From contig JABVXV010000200.1 of the NCBI GenBank assembly GCA_013365325.1, positions 51,333 to 115,332 of the forward strand: DNA of 64,000 nt, written 5' to 3'. The notes under the pieces are model-generated. The model saw only the letters and a list, made by a program, of their open reading frames with translations. It was not told the DNA's origin and did no database searches. The translations under genes and the position numbers were made by a program. The stretch is from Dipetalonema caudispina. Lineage: Eukaryota > Nematoda > Chromadorea > Rhabditida > Onchocercidae. Positions within the stretch are counted from its first letter, which is position 1. Every line of letters begins with the position of its first letter. Below are positions 46,790 to 59,490 of the stretch, one piece after another.

Positions 46790-47820
46790 ATGCCTAAGTG
46801 CTCTTCGTGTGCTTTGACATAATACTTGACTGTTGATTCCAAAAACCTCACTGTTGATTGCCGATCTCGACACCATTTAGCTATTCATCATTTTCATCAT
46901 AATGCTATTGGATAAAAAGTTATCGTAGTACTTTACATTTATATTCATAGTAATTTCGTGCATGTTTTTTCATTTGTTTGTTATTTTGCCACTTGTTATT
47001 CGTCTTTTTCGAAAATACTTTCAAAATTATTAACTCTGTGGATTGGCTCATGTTTCGGATTTGTTACTCTTCGAAAAATAAAAGGTTTTCTTTGATACCG
47101 ATTCGAGACAGTAAACCATGGCTCAGTGGAAAGTAAGCAGTATTTATCATCTGAATCAAAACTTCATTCTCTTTTGTCATAAATTTGTTCATTTTTCATT
47201 TTTTATTTTGAAAATTATAATCTGCATAAACTAACATTTAAAAGATGATAGTACCATAAATAAATAAGAATACAGCAACATTTGAAAAATTTGTAATCAA
47301 TTTAAAATGGCTAAAACATATAATAGATCTGAAAATGAAACAAAAATTATCATAAAAACTATCCAATATAGCTAATGAAATGATACACAGCTTATTTAGG
47401 AGATAATAGATGAATGCAGTACATTAGTGCAAGACATGCACAGTTAGTTGCATGCAGCGGAATGCACTATCTTTTGCAATTCGGCAATAAACCTAAATGT
47501 TATAGTGTGAAATCATTTGGATTGTAAGAGCGGGGGGGATGTTACAAGATTTCTTAGTAGGAATGGGAAGATTTTATTAGCATAGCTTTATTTTGCATAT
47601 TTTTTAAACGTATAGAAAAATTAATGATTGTAAAATTTTATTTGATTAAAGTTATTCATGCATGTATTTAGGTTATCGTATTTTGTGCATATGTAGTAGA
47701 TGTTGTGTTTTTATAAGATAAAATTATATTGTAAATAAATTAAAGATATATAGTATTTGAGAATTATATATTGAAATTCAATATTTTTGATAGTTTATTT
47801 TTAGAGATTTCATCGAAATT
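46790..47820. other. Intergenic region between PC4 and SF3B6 genes
   Basis: 1 kb containing the PC4 3' UTR (possible poly-A signal AATAAA near 47077) and the SF3B6 upstream region. An ATG followed by four codons and a GTAAGC donor-like site at 47118 was considered and not accepted as a gene. Nothing else is seen. Confidence 0.45.
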
Positions 47821-49133
47821 ATGGCATTAGCTAATCGAGGACGTAATCAAAAATTACCACCGGAAGTGAATCGAATTCTCTATGTTAAAAATTTACCATA
47901 TAAAATTACCAGCGAAGAAATGTATGATATTTTTGGGAAATTTGGAGCTGTACGTCAAATACGAGTGTAAGTTTGTTCATTTCTTCCATTCGGATCATTC
48001 TTTTTTTTTTTTTCAGGACTATTTAAACACTGTATTTATATATATGGCTTTTGTGATGAATTTAAAAAATTCTGGATTCCGGCATTCATAAGTTATATAT
48101 AAGTTTTTAATTCGACTAATTTATTGTAGTCATTTGTAGTCCTTATCTCAAGTAATCTAATTTTGAGTAGGAATGAGAACTGAAAAATGTTCTCCGTCAA
48201 TTTTATTCTTCTCATTTTTGAGCGCTTCTCATCCATCATTGAATAGGCTTTCAGTATTGAATATTAATCTGTCGTGTATTTTCAATTTCTTTTTTACTAC
48301 AAATTTTCTTTATTTTTCATGTGGCATGTCATGAACATCTTACTTGGATGTAGTACAGATCAGTTGTTGCTTAGCTGTATTAGGGAAATATTACGAGATG
48401 TTAGCATGATTATATTATTTCTTTTATGTACATTAAAGTCTTCAAAGGTGATATATCCTTTTGCTCTTTTCATCGCTTTACTTATCATGTCGTAATTTCA
48501 ATTCTGCAGGGGCAATACAGCTGAAACACGTGGAACAGCATTTGTAGTTTATGAAGATATTTTTGATGCTAAAAATGCTTGTGAACATTTATCTGGCTTT
48601 AATGTATCGAATCGATATCTCGTCGTATTATATTATCAGGTATGTAGAAGTTTTTTTCCCTTGTTATTTTTTATTGTTTGGGAATAAAACATATCTTAAT
48701 TTAGATAAATTTTCTTCTTTTTCTTTTTTATTTATTGATTCACCTGGAATTTTTTTTTTTTTTCTATTCACTTGTGATTTTTCTTTTCAACTGATAAGGA
48801 AATTTAGTTTGTCATTGAAGAACCGACTGAAAAGAAAATTTGGTTGCATAACATCTTATAAGGTTTAGAAGGTCTTACATTTTTCTAGTAATGAAACTTA
48901 AGTTTTTTCATTCTAGTAATTCGCTTTCAAAATTTGTAAGTTGCATACATTTGGACTTATATAATTATAATTTTTTAAATCTTTTTTTACAGGCGACAAA
49001 AGCTTACCGAAGGATGGATACCGATAAGGCGAAAGAAAGGCTTGAAGAAATTAAGGAACGATATAACTTAGGTGGTGACTTGGAAAAGGAAAAAAAGGAT
49101 AAATTGGGCTACACACCCACACCGCGAAGATAA
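47821..49133 (+). CDS. SF3B6: Splicing factor 3B subunit 6 (p14, SF3B14)
   Basis: RRM protein of the SF3b complex of U2 snRNP that contacts the branch-point adenosine. Three exons: 47821-47966, 48510-48639, 48993-49133 (138 residues). Near-identity in remembered blocks to the human protein: [20 protein letters not shown] (RNP2 inside), [37 protein letters not shown] (RNP1), [17 protein letters not shown]. The tail is longer and more charged than in human ([15 protein letters not shown]). A TTTATTTTTAG acceptor 16 bases before the ATG suggests trans-splicing. The first codon is ATG GCA ([10 protein letters not shown]). The likely poly-A signal is at 49190-49195. Confidence 0.97.
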
Positions 49134-49152
49134 TCGTTTTGTTTTCCATTCT

Positions 49153-49158
49153 TTTATT
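49153..49158 (-). terminator. Candidate poly-A signal of the Wnt gene
   Basis: AATAAA on the minus strand about 105 bases after the Wnt stop. Use of this site would put the Wnt 3' end at about the SF3B6 stop codon, overlapping the SF3B6 3' UTR. Confidence 0.4.
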
Positions 49159-49189
49159 AACTTGTTTGTGTACAATTGTTATATTTCGT

Positions 49190-49195
49190 AATAAA
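49190..49195 (+). terminator. Candidate poly-A signal of SF3B6
   Basis: AATAAA 57 bases after the SF3B6 stop codon, within the 128-bp space between the two converging stop codons. Confidence 0.6.
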
Positions 49196-49261
49196 AATCC
49201 GAAATCATGATAATCTGTTACATCATTCATGATTTTTGTGATAAACATCTAATGATGACAT

Positions 49262-52200
49262 TTATTTACAATAATGCTTATCAACTAAATACTTGCATGT
49301 TTTACATTTCACATAACAGCAATGGACATATTTGCATTGGCATTGTTCTTCAACAAGCATTTGTTTTGTGTAATATCCACGTCCACAACATAAACTACTG
49401 CAACTATTTGGACCTGACGATGTTTGATTGCATTCTCTATAAAATCATCAAAAATTTAAATTCAAATTCGAATATTATAACTTGACAAATTGGAAATAGT
49501 AACAGTGAAATGACAAAGATACGAGAGAGATTGTCAATATACATATGCTATCGAAATAGGAATGCAAGAAAAGGAGAAAAAAGGGAAGGGAGCACCCGGA
49601 TTTGAACCGGGGACCTCTCGATCTGCAGTCGAATGCTCTGCCACTGAGCTATGCCCCCTTGTGATAGTAAATTTGTCGTACTTCTTAAATTATAAAATTG
49701 TAAAACAAAAATTATTCTACCTCATCATTGTACCATATGAGCCTGTCGTATTATCCTCTACACAATAATCCGGTGAATTTCGTAGATAAACCTGAAATTT
49801 TTGAAATGAATTGATAAAAAATACTATAAGATGTTTTGATGATTTTTAATAGTTGTAAAGCAGTTGTTCAAATTTATCAATAATAAAATTTCGTAGAAAT
49901 GAAAACAAAATTGAAATGATAGAGTATTTAAAATCTAATTTAAATGATGCAATTGTAATTATTGTCGGTAATTCATACATGCAGAGAAGATTTTCTTATT
50001 AGCTATTAAAACATCAATGAATCTTTATGATTTGCAATTTTATTTTAATGATAGTACTCAAACTATTTGTAAGAATTTTATTCCTGCTATTCTCATTTTT
50101 ATCATTTTGCTTTTAAGAAATATTAATTAACAGGAGAATAATTTAATTACCAAATGTTGTCGTGATAATTCAGCATGCATAGTCTTATCAGCATATCCAG
50201 ATTGTGCCAATAATTCGGATAATGGTGATGCTTCCATATAACGTTCTCGTAATCTTAATTTAAAAAAAAAAAATTTTTCTTCGTCATATTTTAAATTTTA
50301 TAATTGAAATTTCTTAATGAAATTATTGGATGTTTTTTTTTTTTTTTTTTTTTTGCTTGAAATGATTTGAAAAAAAGAATTTTTAATATTGTATAAAGTT
50401 GATGATATTTTTTGAGATTAGCATACGGAATAAATTTAACATAAAATTAAAATACAATGTGATGTAATATTTGAAATACTAAAAAATGATAATGTGATAG
50501 TATATTAATGGTTGATAGTATGTTAATGAAGTATAGAAATGAAAGAAAAAAAAAAAAAAAAAAAAGAAAACAACAAACTTCAATGCTATATCATAAACAT
50601 CTGGTAAGGTATTCCAACATGTCCTAACATTACAACTACTTGATACACCATGACATTTGCATTTTCGATACAAACTTTCTTGTGTTACCTTAATAAAATT
50701 TATATTTCAATGAAATTATTTAAAAAAAAAAAAAGTAGAAAAAGTTACCCAAATAAATAATTTTTCATTTTAATAAATCATACGAAAATACATTTTAGAA
50801 GTAGTAATTGTATTAGTTTACAGTATTTTTTTTTTTTTTTTTGGATTTATTATGTTCAATAGATTAATTGAATAAAAAATTTGCGATGTTTATTGGAAAA
50901 ATTAATATGAATTATTTATTATTAGAATTATTGATTTTATAATGAAAATGATGAATACCTGACGACCAACTTCATTATTATGTTCATTCATTCGTGCTCG
51001 TGGTGGAAGATCAGTGATTAATTTGCGCTCCGAAAAATCCGTATTGATATAGGCCCAATCATCTAGCAATTCCTACAAAAATATTGATCTGATATGTCAA
51101 TCCGTTTTTACAACCTTAATACCAGATAGATAACTTGTCTTACTGGCTTTATCTGTGATCGGATTTTTATCTTTCTCAAGAGTTCTTTGATATTTTCGTA
51201 AAAATAAATATTCAAGTTTTATTATTATCTCTTGCAACTATTAAATAAAATAAGTAATGATATAAGAGTAGTAAGTTGTAAATGTTGCTTTTTTCTTCTA
51301 CAAGTTAGATAATTTTTTAGTTTATTGAAAAGTTAAATAATTTTTAAAAATTAAAAAATTACTCGATGATGCCGCTTGCTTGAAATGGTTACGTTATTTG
51401 GACGCCATTTCTTCCGCCATGAAGCATCTGCCCATTCACGACTTACTCTTTGACCGTACAATACATTATCGCTACATCCTTTCCACTAAAAAACTGGAAG
51501 ATCAATTAGAGAAATGTAAATCCTTCCGGAATGTTGAAATTCTGACTAATTGAGAACGAAATTTTAGACGAAATTTCATGGATCAGAAAATTTTCAACGA
51601 TAACAAATTTCATATGAATTTGTTAATTTAGTCTTATTAGATCACCTTGTATGAGGCATCAGCAGATGCAGTTGGTGAATTTAAGCCACAGGGACAGTAA
51701 GGTAAATCACCAGAAACACAAGCTTTGGCTACATGATGTGTGAGTGCTGCAGATGAAAGAGCATAAACGAAAGCTTGCTCTTTGGTACCTGGAAAAGTTA
51801 ATAATCTTATGAACTTATAATATTAATCAAATAAACAAAAAAAAAAAAAAACTTCAACGATTAGATTGCAACTTTGTTTTGCATAGATATAAATTCAGGA
51901 ATTATATATGATAAGAAGGAAAGCTTTCGTAGTTAAGTAGAAATATAAAAATTTTTTACGCAATGCTATAGAATCCATAAGCAATATTTAATTTTTTTCA
52001 CGTTTTGTACATGAATTCATAAATAATATTTGAATGGAATTCTGTAATACTTTATGCTATTATATAATACAATAGTATTTGCATAAAATTAATTATGAAA
52101 ATGAAATAGATTTCTCAGAATTGACTTAACTTTCGTAAGATCAGATTTGTATCGCGGTGCTCGTAGTACCGATGAACAGTTCCAACGACGATCAGCAAAT

Positions 52201-52656
52201 ACTTTTTGACATGTAGATACTGTTGTCTGTGAGGCTCGAATGATGACAGGCATTAGATCTGATATACGACGACACATACGTGCCTATATTGTTATGCAAA
52301 ATTGGATTTAAAATCGTTTATAACTTGAGCACAATATTGTGTATTTCGAATTTTTTACGCTTAATTAAATTTTGCAAAATTTTCTTTTATCTATTGCATT
52401 ATTTTAGCTTAGATTTGAGAATCTTTACTAATTTGAATTCGAAATTTGGACAAGAAATGAATGACAACATTTATAATCTTTTACTTATTACTACACTTAT
52501 CATTGTTAATAGCAGTCATACTGTTATCATTAATATTGATAGTAAACTTTCTACTTACTTACTTGATATGCAACCAATCCATAATTCTTACGCAAATTTT
52601 GATTCTTTGGACAATGTCTTGGTTCTGTCCATGTATTTGTTATAGTATGAAGTGAT
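49262..52656 (-). CDS. Wnt ligand, Wnt-11-like, 5' exon missing
   Basis: Secreted lipid-modified glycoprotein of Wnt signalling. Nine exons: 52563-52656, 52131-52283, 51646-51788, 51363-51485, 50959-51072, 50579-50688, 50151-50253, 49721-49791, 49262-49436. Landmarks in order: [67 protein letters not shown], the acylation site [46 protein letters not shown] and the terminal KHYCK. RWNCSS-x-APxY-x-DL, AFVYALS-AA and SGDLPxCxCG resemble Wnt-11 more than other Wnts I recall. A linker between WKGCSDN and MNEHNNE is longer than usual. The 52131/51788 junction is out of phase by one base (see findings). The signal-peptide exon was not found. A tRNA lies in the last intron. Confidence 0.93.
49577..49582 (-). 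terminator. RNA polymerase III terminator of the tRNA-Cys gene
   Basis: T6 on the minus strand starting four bases after the discriminator base of the tRNA, the expected Pol III stop signal. Confidence 0.75.
49587..49658 (-). tRNA. trnC-GCA: tRNA-Cys (GCA anticodon)
   Basis: 72 bases fold as a tRNA: acceptor stem GGGGGCA with TGCTCCC (one G-U pair), A box TAGCTCAGTGG, anticodon loop CTGCAGA giving GCA, B box GGTTCAAATCC, and U at position 73, the discriminator typical of cysteine tRNAs. There is no intron. The gene lies inside the 284-base last intron of the Wnt gene and on the same strand. Confidence 0.97.
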
Positions 52657-55600
52657 CTAGAATAAGATAAATTCATTGGGATAATTCTTACTTATAGCAA
52701 TTGAAATGAGATAATTTTTGCTAAGTTTTATTACGCTATGAACTTTTAAAATTACACAAAAAGCATTTAAATTTCGTAACTTCTTCTTCTGCCTTCTTTT
52801 TTTTTCATTGCTTTTATGTTAACCAAATGATATTAATATGTTTAGAAAAAGAAGTCATTTCGTTTTACAGTTCATCTAACCAAAAATTAATAGTAGAAAA
52901 CAGAATCCTATAGCGCTAATTGAAAGTAATTATCTGAAAGGCAAAAATAACAAATGCTGGAGATAACAACAATGATCGCTTATTACATATTCTTTTCTAT
53001 TTACTTTCTGGTTTGAGACTTTTGCAGATATTGTAACATCTCAGGCTACAGTAATATCGCTCGATACACCAAAATGACAGTAACACTCCGGGGTATGGTA
53101 ACATTGTCTTGTATATCAAAAATAAAAAAGTGGTTTGCTCAATTTTATCTGTTATTTTTTTTTCTGTTCAATTACTTAAGAAAAAAACAATGAAGAATTT
53201 GCATAATTGAGGTAGTGTAAAATGAATTTTGAGGATTTGATTATAAGAATAATCGAATTTTGATTTTTTGTTGAATTATATTGCAGTTATGGAACTGTAT
53301 CATCGTGAAATAAAAAGAATAAAGATAATTAATTAGTGTCAACTTGCCGTAAAATTATTCTCCTTAGGTTCATTTGTAGATTACGATCAAGTAATCTTTT
53401 CTTATGAAATAATCTTAGGCAACCATTCATGTATCAGTGATGGATAAATTTTCCCACGACTTTCTTGAGGACGAACCTTTCTGCACCGTTGAAGATGGTG
53501 ATTAGGCTTGTTCGATTCAAAATATAAGATAAATATTCTTGGAAATTAAAGGAACTTTTATTGGAAATTAAAGTTTTCTGTTGGCCATATTGAAAATTCA
53601 TAAAATTCAGACATAGAAAAAGACTGCAAATGATAGAAACTTACAGCCATTTAATGGAAGTACATCGATTGCAGGTACAAATCATTAAAACTAATATAAT
53701 TGACAACATATGAGACGATTCCGTTGATGGGATATTCATCTTTGCTAAGAACAAATTGTGACTAATTAAATTATCGTTTGATCAGTTAGTGTATCCATCT
53801 GAATAGACCATGATTACAACAATGTAGTAGGTGGAGGTTAAATGATAATAGGAAGAGATGAAAGGAGGAGAAATTTTTGCTCGTTGATGCTTAAATGAAG
53901 GCTATAAATTTGCATAGCAAAAGAATGAAAACCCCGCCTTTGAATTACTTGGTTAAACGACCTTTTCTCCTTAAACCCGAGAACATAAACCTATAACTAT
54001 CCAAAATTTACGAGCGTATTTTACGGCCTGATTTTGGGATGGATAGGAGAGGATTGGGACAAAATGTGGAGAGTTGAATGGGTGAGAGTCCAAGCCCTAG
54101 GAGAGTAGTCTGAAATTTCACGAAAAATCGTAATTTTCGTGAGGAAATCATTTCAAATTTTTAGTATCCGCAGTCTTATTTCCATCATTTCTCCTCCTCC
54201 TCCTCCTTTTACTTCTTTCTGTTTCCTTGAGGACAAAGTTTTATGAGCCTGATTGAGTACCTTTTGCCTTCCACAAAACAGTCTTTTATCCTTTTCAACC
54301 ATCAAATACAACTATTATTGACAGCAATTACAAATTTGCATACGAATGTATACTATCAATAAATATATCATCCAACATAAACTACAAATGCTTTTACAGT
54401 TTTTGAAAATAAGAAGGTATCACAAAATACCAAAAAATTTTCTCCTTCTTTTCTCAATTGATTATTTGATCGGTGACAAAGTTAATTTTTCCAGAAACAA
54501 ACTTAATTCATAACCTAAATCTTATTTGCTTCATATTTCTTAAAATTTACTGAAAATTATTTGAATTTTTTGCGCCATTTTTCAAAATGGCAAAAAGTAA
54601 AAGAAAATAAAAATTTATCATATGCATAGTTTAATGTTGATCACATAAAACGAAAATGTTCATACATTTAAAAGATTAGCTAACAAAAGTAGATGATTTA
54701 AGAAATTTGAAAAGATCTCTTTTCTACAATTAATGGCACATTTTGTCTCTCTTTTTTTCTCGCACACTTTTTAACCTTTCACCCCTTTCATTGTTTTTTT
54801 TTTTTTTTTTTTTTTTTTCACTTGTATTACTGCTTGAGAAATTCAAATTCTTGCTTAATAAAGTGCAATATTAAATCCAGAAATTTCGATTCGCTCTTCC
54901 TACCTGAAATGATTGAAAATTTTGAAATTAATAAATGATTTCAAATTTTATGAGAATTATGTCGTTTTATATATTCGCATATATTATGCATTCATGAATG
55001 AAAACTTCCCGCAATTTAAATAATGGCAAATAATCGTATCATTAAAGATTTCATCGGAAGAAAAATATTGGTTACTGTAATTATTGAAGTTATGAAACAA
55101 ATTTCAACAAATTGAACTCATTTTCGATATTCTTGGTATCCAGTTAATTTTGACCTTTGTGTAAAAAGTTTATTCAGTGATTGTCAAACATTGGAAAAAT
55201 CAAAATTTTTAACCTGATGATGACTGTTAATGTAATGAAGATAATAAGAGTAATGTATAATTTATGTAGATAACATTATCATTGAACAGCAACAACTGTC
55301 AACATTACATTGATCTTGTCATAATGTTTGAAACGATCAACGTAATAATAATAACTTTAATTGTAATAGTAATAGCAATTGTTAATGTGACAATAATCTT
55401 ATTGCAATGGCAATAACTGTTAAAATGATAATGGTCTGTCTCATTGTAAATGCAAAAATCTGGCAATTGATCTTATTAGGTTAGTATTATTTGCTAGTAT
55501 GATAATCTTATTGTAATAGCAATAACTAATAAAATGATAATTGGTATTTTTATCGTTGATCTTCGAAATGCGAAAAATGATAATGTCCTTGGAACATAAT

Positions 55601-58479
55601 AACATAGAAGCATAACAAATTTGCTATGGCAACGAATTGCCCAACAAAAAATGTTCCTACTATTTTCCTTTTCTATAATGCTGCATTATTTTTGTTATGT
55701 ATATCTTAAAATTAAAATTTTTAAATTTTAAAATTACGAAAAAGAGATTAATATTTTTGCAATATTACTAGCATAAAACTCGATGAAATATTACAATAAG
55801 TATCATATCGTGTAGCAATACGAAAAGAGAATCATAAAAAATAAGAGCTAATTGTTTTTAGTTTTAAAGTATGAATTTCAGTAAGTACCATATAGGAGAA
55901 AAAAACATTAGGAAATTAGTCAAATTAAATTAACGGTAATTTTTGCTGATAAAATTTTTTTCTTTTTTTTCAGGAACCTGATTTTAATGTTAAAGATCTC
56001 GAAACCGAAGTATACAAATTGTACTAACTTTTAAAATTAAATAGTACTGGAAGAAGAATAGTTAATACGACAAGAGATAATGAATGATTGAAAAGATTTT
56101 TCGAACATCTAAAAGTATTGAAGTAATGAGTATGTTTGACTTGTTGAAGTTAATTTATAGAACAAAAAAAAAAAAAAAGAAAATTACAATGATCAGATAG
56201 TATTGATAGAAATTTCTGCTCTAAAACAACCAGAAATTGCAAATTTCGGTAAAATACATAAAATGAGTTGTAACTTCTTACAAGTATAACTTAATCTTAT
56301 TTTTGTCCCTCATTAAAATTTAACAATTTTTCCGCATATTTCGATGATATTTTTTATTTCGAAGATTTAATAATGTTTACATTGGATTGATTTATGCACC
56401 GTAATAGATTGAATCATAAAGATAATTTCTATTGAAATTTCGTTTTTTTTTTTTTTTTTGTCGAATTTTTTCAGAATTTTCTCAGCTGATGGAAATTATT
56501 CATCCATCATTATTTGATAAATATTCAGAGAAAAAAAAAAAAAAAATCTTTCAATTTGCTCAGAAAATAAAATTTTTTTTGAGTAAATGCTATTAGAAAG
56601 CATTGCAAAAATCCTATAAGCTATTTATGAAGTTATTAATTTGCTGTGGTTGCTTAAAAATATAAATGATGTTTTGAAAATCTAAAAATCAATCAAGTGG
56701 TTGAATTTCTAACTGGAAATGTCATTCTGAAAACCGGTTCTGTTTCTTCAGAAATGTTCGTAGCAAAAGTATGAAAATTTAATGAAATTGAAGTGGAAGT
56801 CAGTAGTATAAACATCGCGAGCAGTCAATCGTCGTAAAATCTTGAATTTCGTTTCTTTCAATCAAAAAATGCTTAAACATTAAACGGTCTTTTTCAGCTT
56901 CACTTTAATGCTTCCCTCTTTTCTCGTTGAATTGTCTATTTTTTTTTTTTTTCTTTATGTAAATGAATTAGATAATTCGATTAATTTGAAAAAAATTTTT
57001 ATTTCTGATAAGAAAATAATTTAGTTTTATTAGTTCCATGCTTTTCCATTATCATTCATATATTTTTGCATGTTGTAATCTTTCTTTCATTTAAAAATTT
57101 CCTAAAATTGTTTCATGAAGTTTGCTATGTTACAATTCTTGAAAATCTTATTACTCTTTCAATGTTTTTATTATGCTTTTAAAAATGCGCAAAAAGAGGA
57201 AATTCTTTAAACTAAAAAATAGTTAAGATGACATTGGAAATTAGAATTACTAATTAAAAGGGGCAAAAAAACAATAAGGAAAATTTGTTGTGATATTCAT
57301 GCCACACTTATGGAATGATATTTCTAACATAATTAAGCGAATTTAATTACCAATACTTATGTATAAAATAATTCATAGTTGAAAAGGAAAGTTTTGTGAT
57401 CGAAATATTATTATAAAAAGTTATTTTCATTTTCATTAAAATCAATTATGCTATAAAAAAAATCTTTTTGATATTAAATTTCAACTGTATGAAATTTATT
57501 TGATTAACGATTAACACATTTTTTTCTTAAGTCTTGCATTATATGCCATTTTCGAATTTAATTGTTAGGATATTTTGCTATTTTGCAAAAATCAAATATG
57601 GTATACATTTCTGATGAATTTATAGAATCTATCAAAATATTCAAATATTTTATACCGTAGTTTGATGTTAAACTAAATTATAAATCTAAAATAGATTTTT
57701 TTTCAGTCTACAAAATGACAATTATTTTTTAATGATAATATCTGTTAGAAAAAATTTTTTTGAAAAAATTTTTTAATTTATTCAAATTTTACTGCTATCA
57801 TTGATTTATTTTTGTATGAGAGAGAAATCTAAATATCATAAAATTGTTCCGTTTTAATGATATCTGTAATTCGACATCTGTTAATTCTTTATAACAGCTG
57901 TACCACGAGAGGGCGGGGGAGCAATAAAGTATTTTGATTTTGAACGATGTGTGATATTGAATGATGTACGATGATGGATGAAATTTTAACAACACAATTC
58001 AACGTGACCTAATTTTAGTTTCTTGGATGAATTGTTTTCTTTCATTTAAAATGCACAATTTAAGTACATTTACAGCAGTACTTTTACAATTGAATCATCC
58101 AATTTCGTTCTGTTCAGTTTCAATTTAATTGTTCATTTTATTTCAAGTAAATTACGGACAATTAAATATGCTCAAATGTTAAATATAGCATTTTATATCA
58201 TAATATGATCGAATTTTAACTATTTTTGATCATGAATTTACACGATTGAATTCAGATAAAAAAATCATCGTTTAATAAATTATTTGAAATATTTGAAAGT
58301 TTTTTTTTTTTTTTTTTTTCTTTCTCCTATTATTCAACTTAAATTACAGAATATCATTTTATTGTAATTAAAATAAAATCCATTCAATGAATGATCTCTC
58401 TATTTCAATTTTTATAATGACTTCACATTCAAGTTAATTGAAAAATGAATACTTCATTCTCTTTATCTTTTTCTTTCTC

Positions 58480-58528
58480 TCCTTCTCTCTCTCTCTCTCT
58501 CTCCCTCTCTCACTCTCTTTCTCTTCTT
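58480..58528. repeat. (TC)n microsatellite
   Basis: Imperfect CT-repeat tract with a few C or A interruptions. Confidence 0.9.
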
Positions 58529-58913
58529 AGATGAAATAATTTTGACGAAATAAGCAAAACGCAAAAAAAAAAAAAAAAAAAAAAAAGAAAAAAGTCTTAT
58601 TCATTTGTTTATTCATCGAAAAGAAATGAATGACAAATAATGAAAACACAAAAAAAAAAAAAAAAAATTTTTTTTTTTCGTCTGTAAATATCTAAAAAAA
58701 AAAAATAAATAAATAAATCAAACAACATTTACCTGAAAAGCTCACTCATTCATTCATTCATTTCACTTACTCAAAAATCGAAATTCACCTCAATAACCGG
58801 TTTTCCATTTTAATTTTTAATATAGATGTCTAAAGACATCAACGAAATGTCAAAAAAAAAAAAAAGAAAAAAATGTGAACAAAACATGTAACAGACAAAT
58901 AATTAGAAAAACA

Positions 58914-59020
58914 TATATGTATATGAATACATATATATATATGAATACATATATATATATGTGTGTACACACATTAAGACAGACAGAGACAGACACACAC
59001 ACACACACACACACATATAT
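58914..59020. repeat. Compound TA/GACA/CA microsatellite
   Basis: TATATGAATACA repeats, then TA, GT, GACAGA and CA blocks, and a short TA block. Confidence 0.9.
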
Positions 59021-59246
59021 CTACAAATATATTACATACCCACTATACCATTTTGTTCATTCCATTTTCTTTCCAAAGTTGTTATGAGAAAAGGAAAAAG
59101 ATGGAGAAGGAATTTGATGTATTTTCTCCATTTAGACGAACTTTTGCAATAGTTTCAATCATTTTATGCTATCGGTGGACAACAACAAATATTGAACGAT
59201 TATTGCTTTTATTTTTTTTTTTCATCTTATAAACTTATTATTTGAA

Positions 59247-59490
59247 TTAATTTCATTAATTTATATTATTTTTATTTAAAATTTTTTTAAAATTAATTTT
59301 ATTAATTTATATTATTTTTATTTAAAATTTTTTTAAAAATTAATTTCATTAATTTATATTATTTTTATTTAAAATTAATTTTATTAATTTATATTATTTT
59401 TATTTAAAATTTTTTTAAAATTAATTTCATTAATTTATATTATTTTTATTTAAAATTAGTTTCATTAATTTATATTATTTTTATTTGAAA
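59247..59490. repeat. Tandem repeat with two alternating spacings
   Basis: Six copies of a core (TTAATTTCATTAATTTATAT and onwards through TTTTTATTTAAAA) start near 59247, 59293, 59340, 59375, 59421 and 59456. Spacings are 46, 47, 35, 46 and 35 bp, because the longer units carry an extra AATTTTTTT spacer. Core copies differ mainly at one C/T position. Confidence 0.9.

Noticed and set aside
47118..47132. ATG GCT CAG TGG AAA followed by a GTAAGC donor
   Set aside because: It is only five codons with no downstream exon that joins in phase, and it follows a poly-A-signal-like site of the PC4 gene.
48551..48868. 105-codon ORF overlapping SF3B6
   Set aside because: It lies across the end of exon 2 and the intron in another frame, with a Phe/Leu-rich translation. 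SF3B6 splicing explains the region.
52280..52645. 121-codon plus-strand ORF
   Set aside because: It is antisense to a Wnt exon and the adjoining intron, with low-complexity Ile/Leu/Asn content.
58729..58828. Minus-strand ATG with MENRLLR and a GTGAAT donor, phase-compatible with the first Wnt exon
   Set aside because: It has no signal peptide and is very short, 6 kb away. Phase agreement alone is weak.
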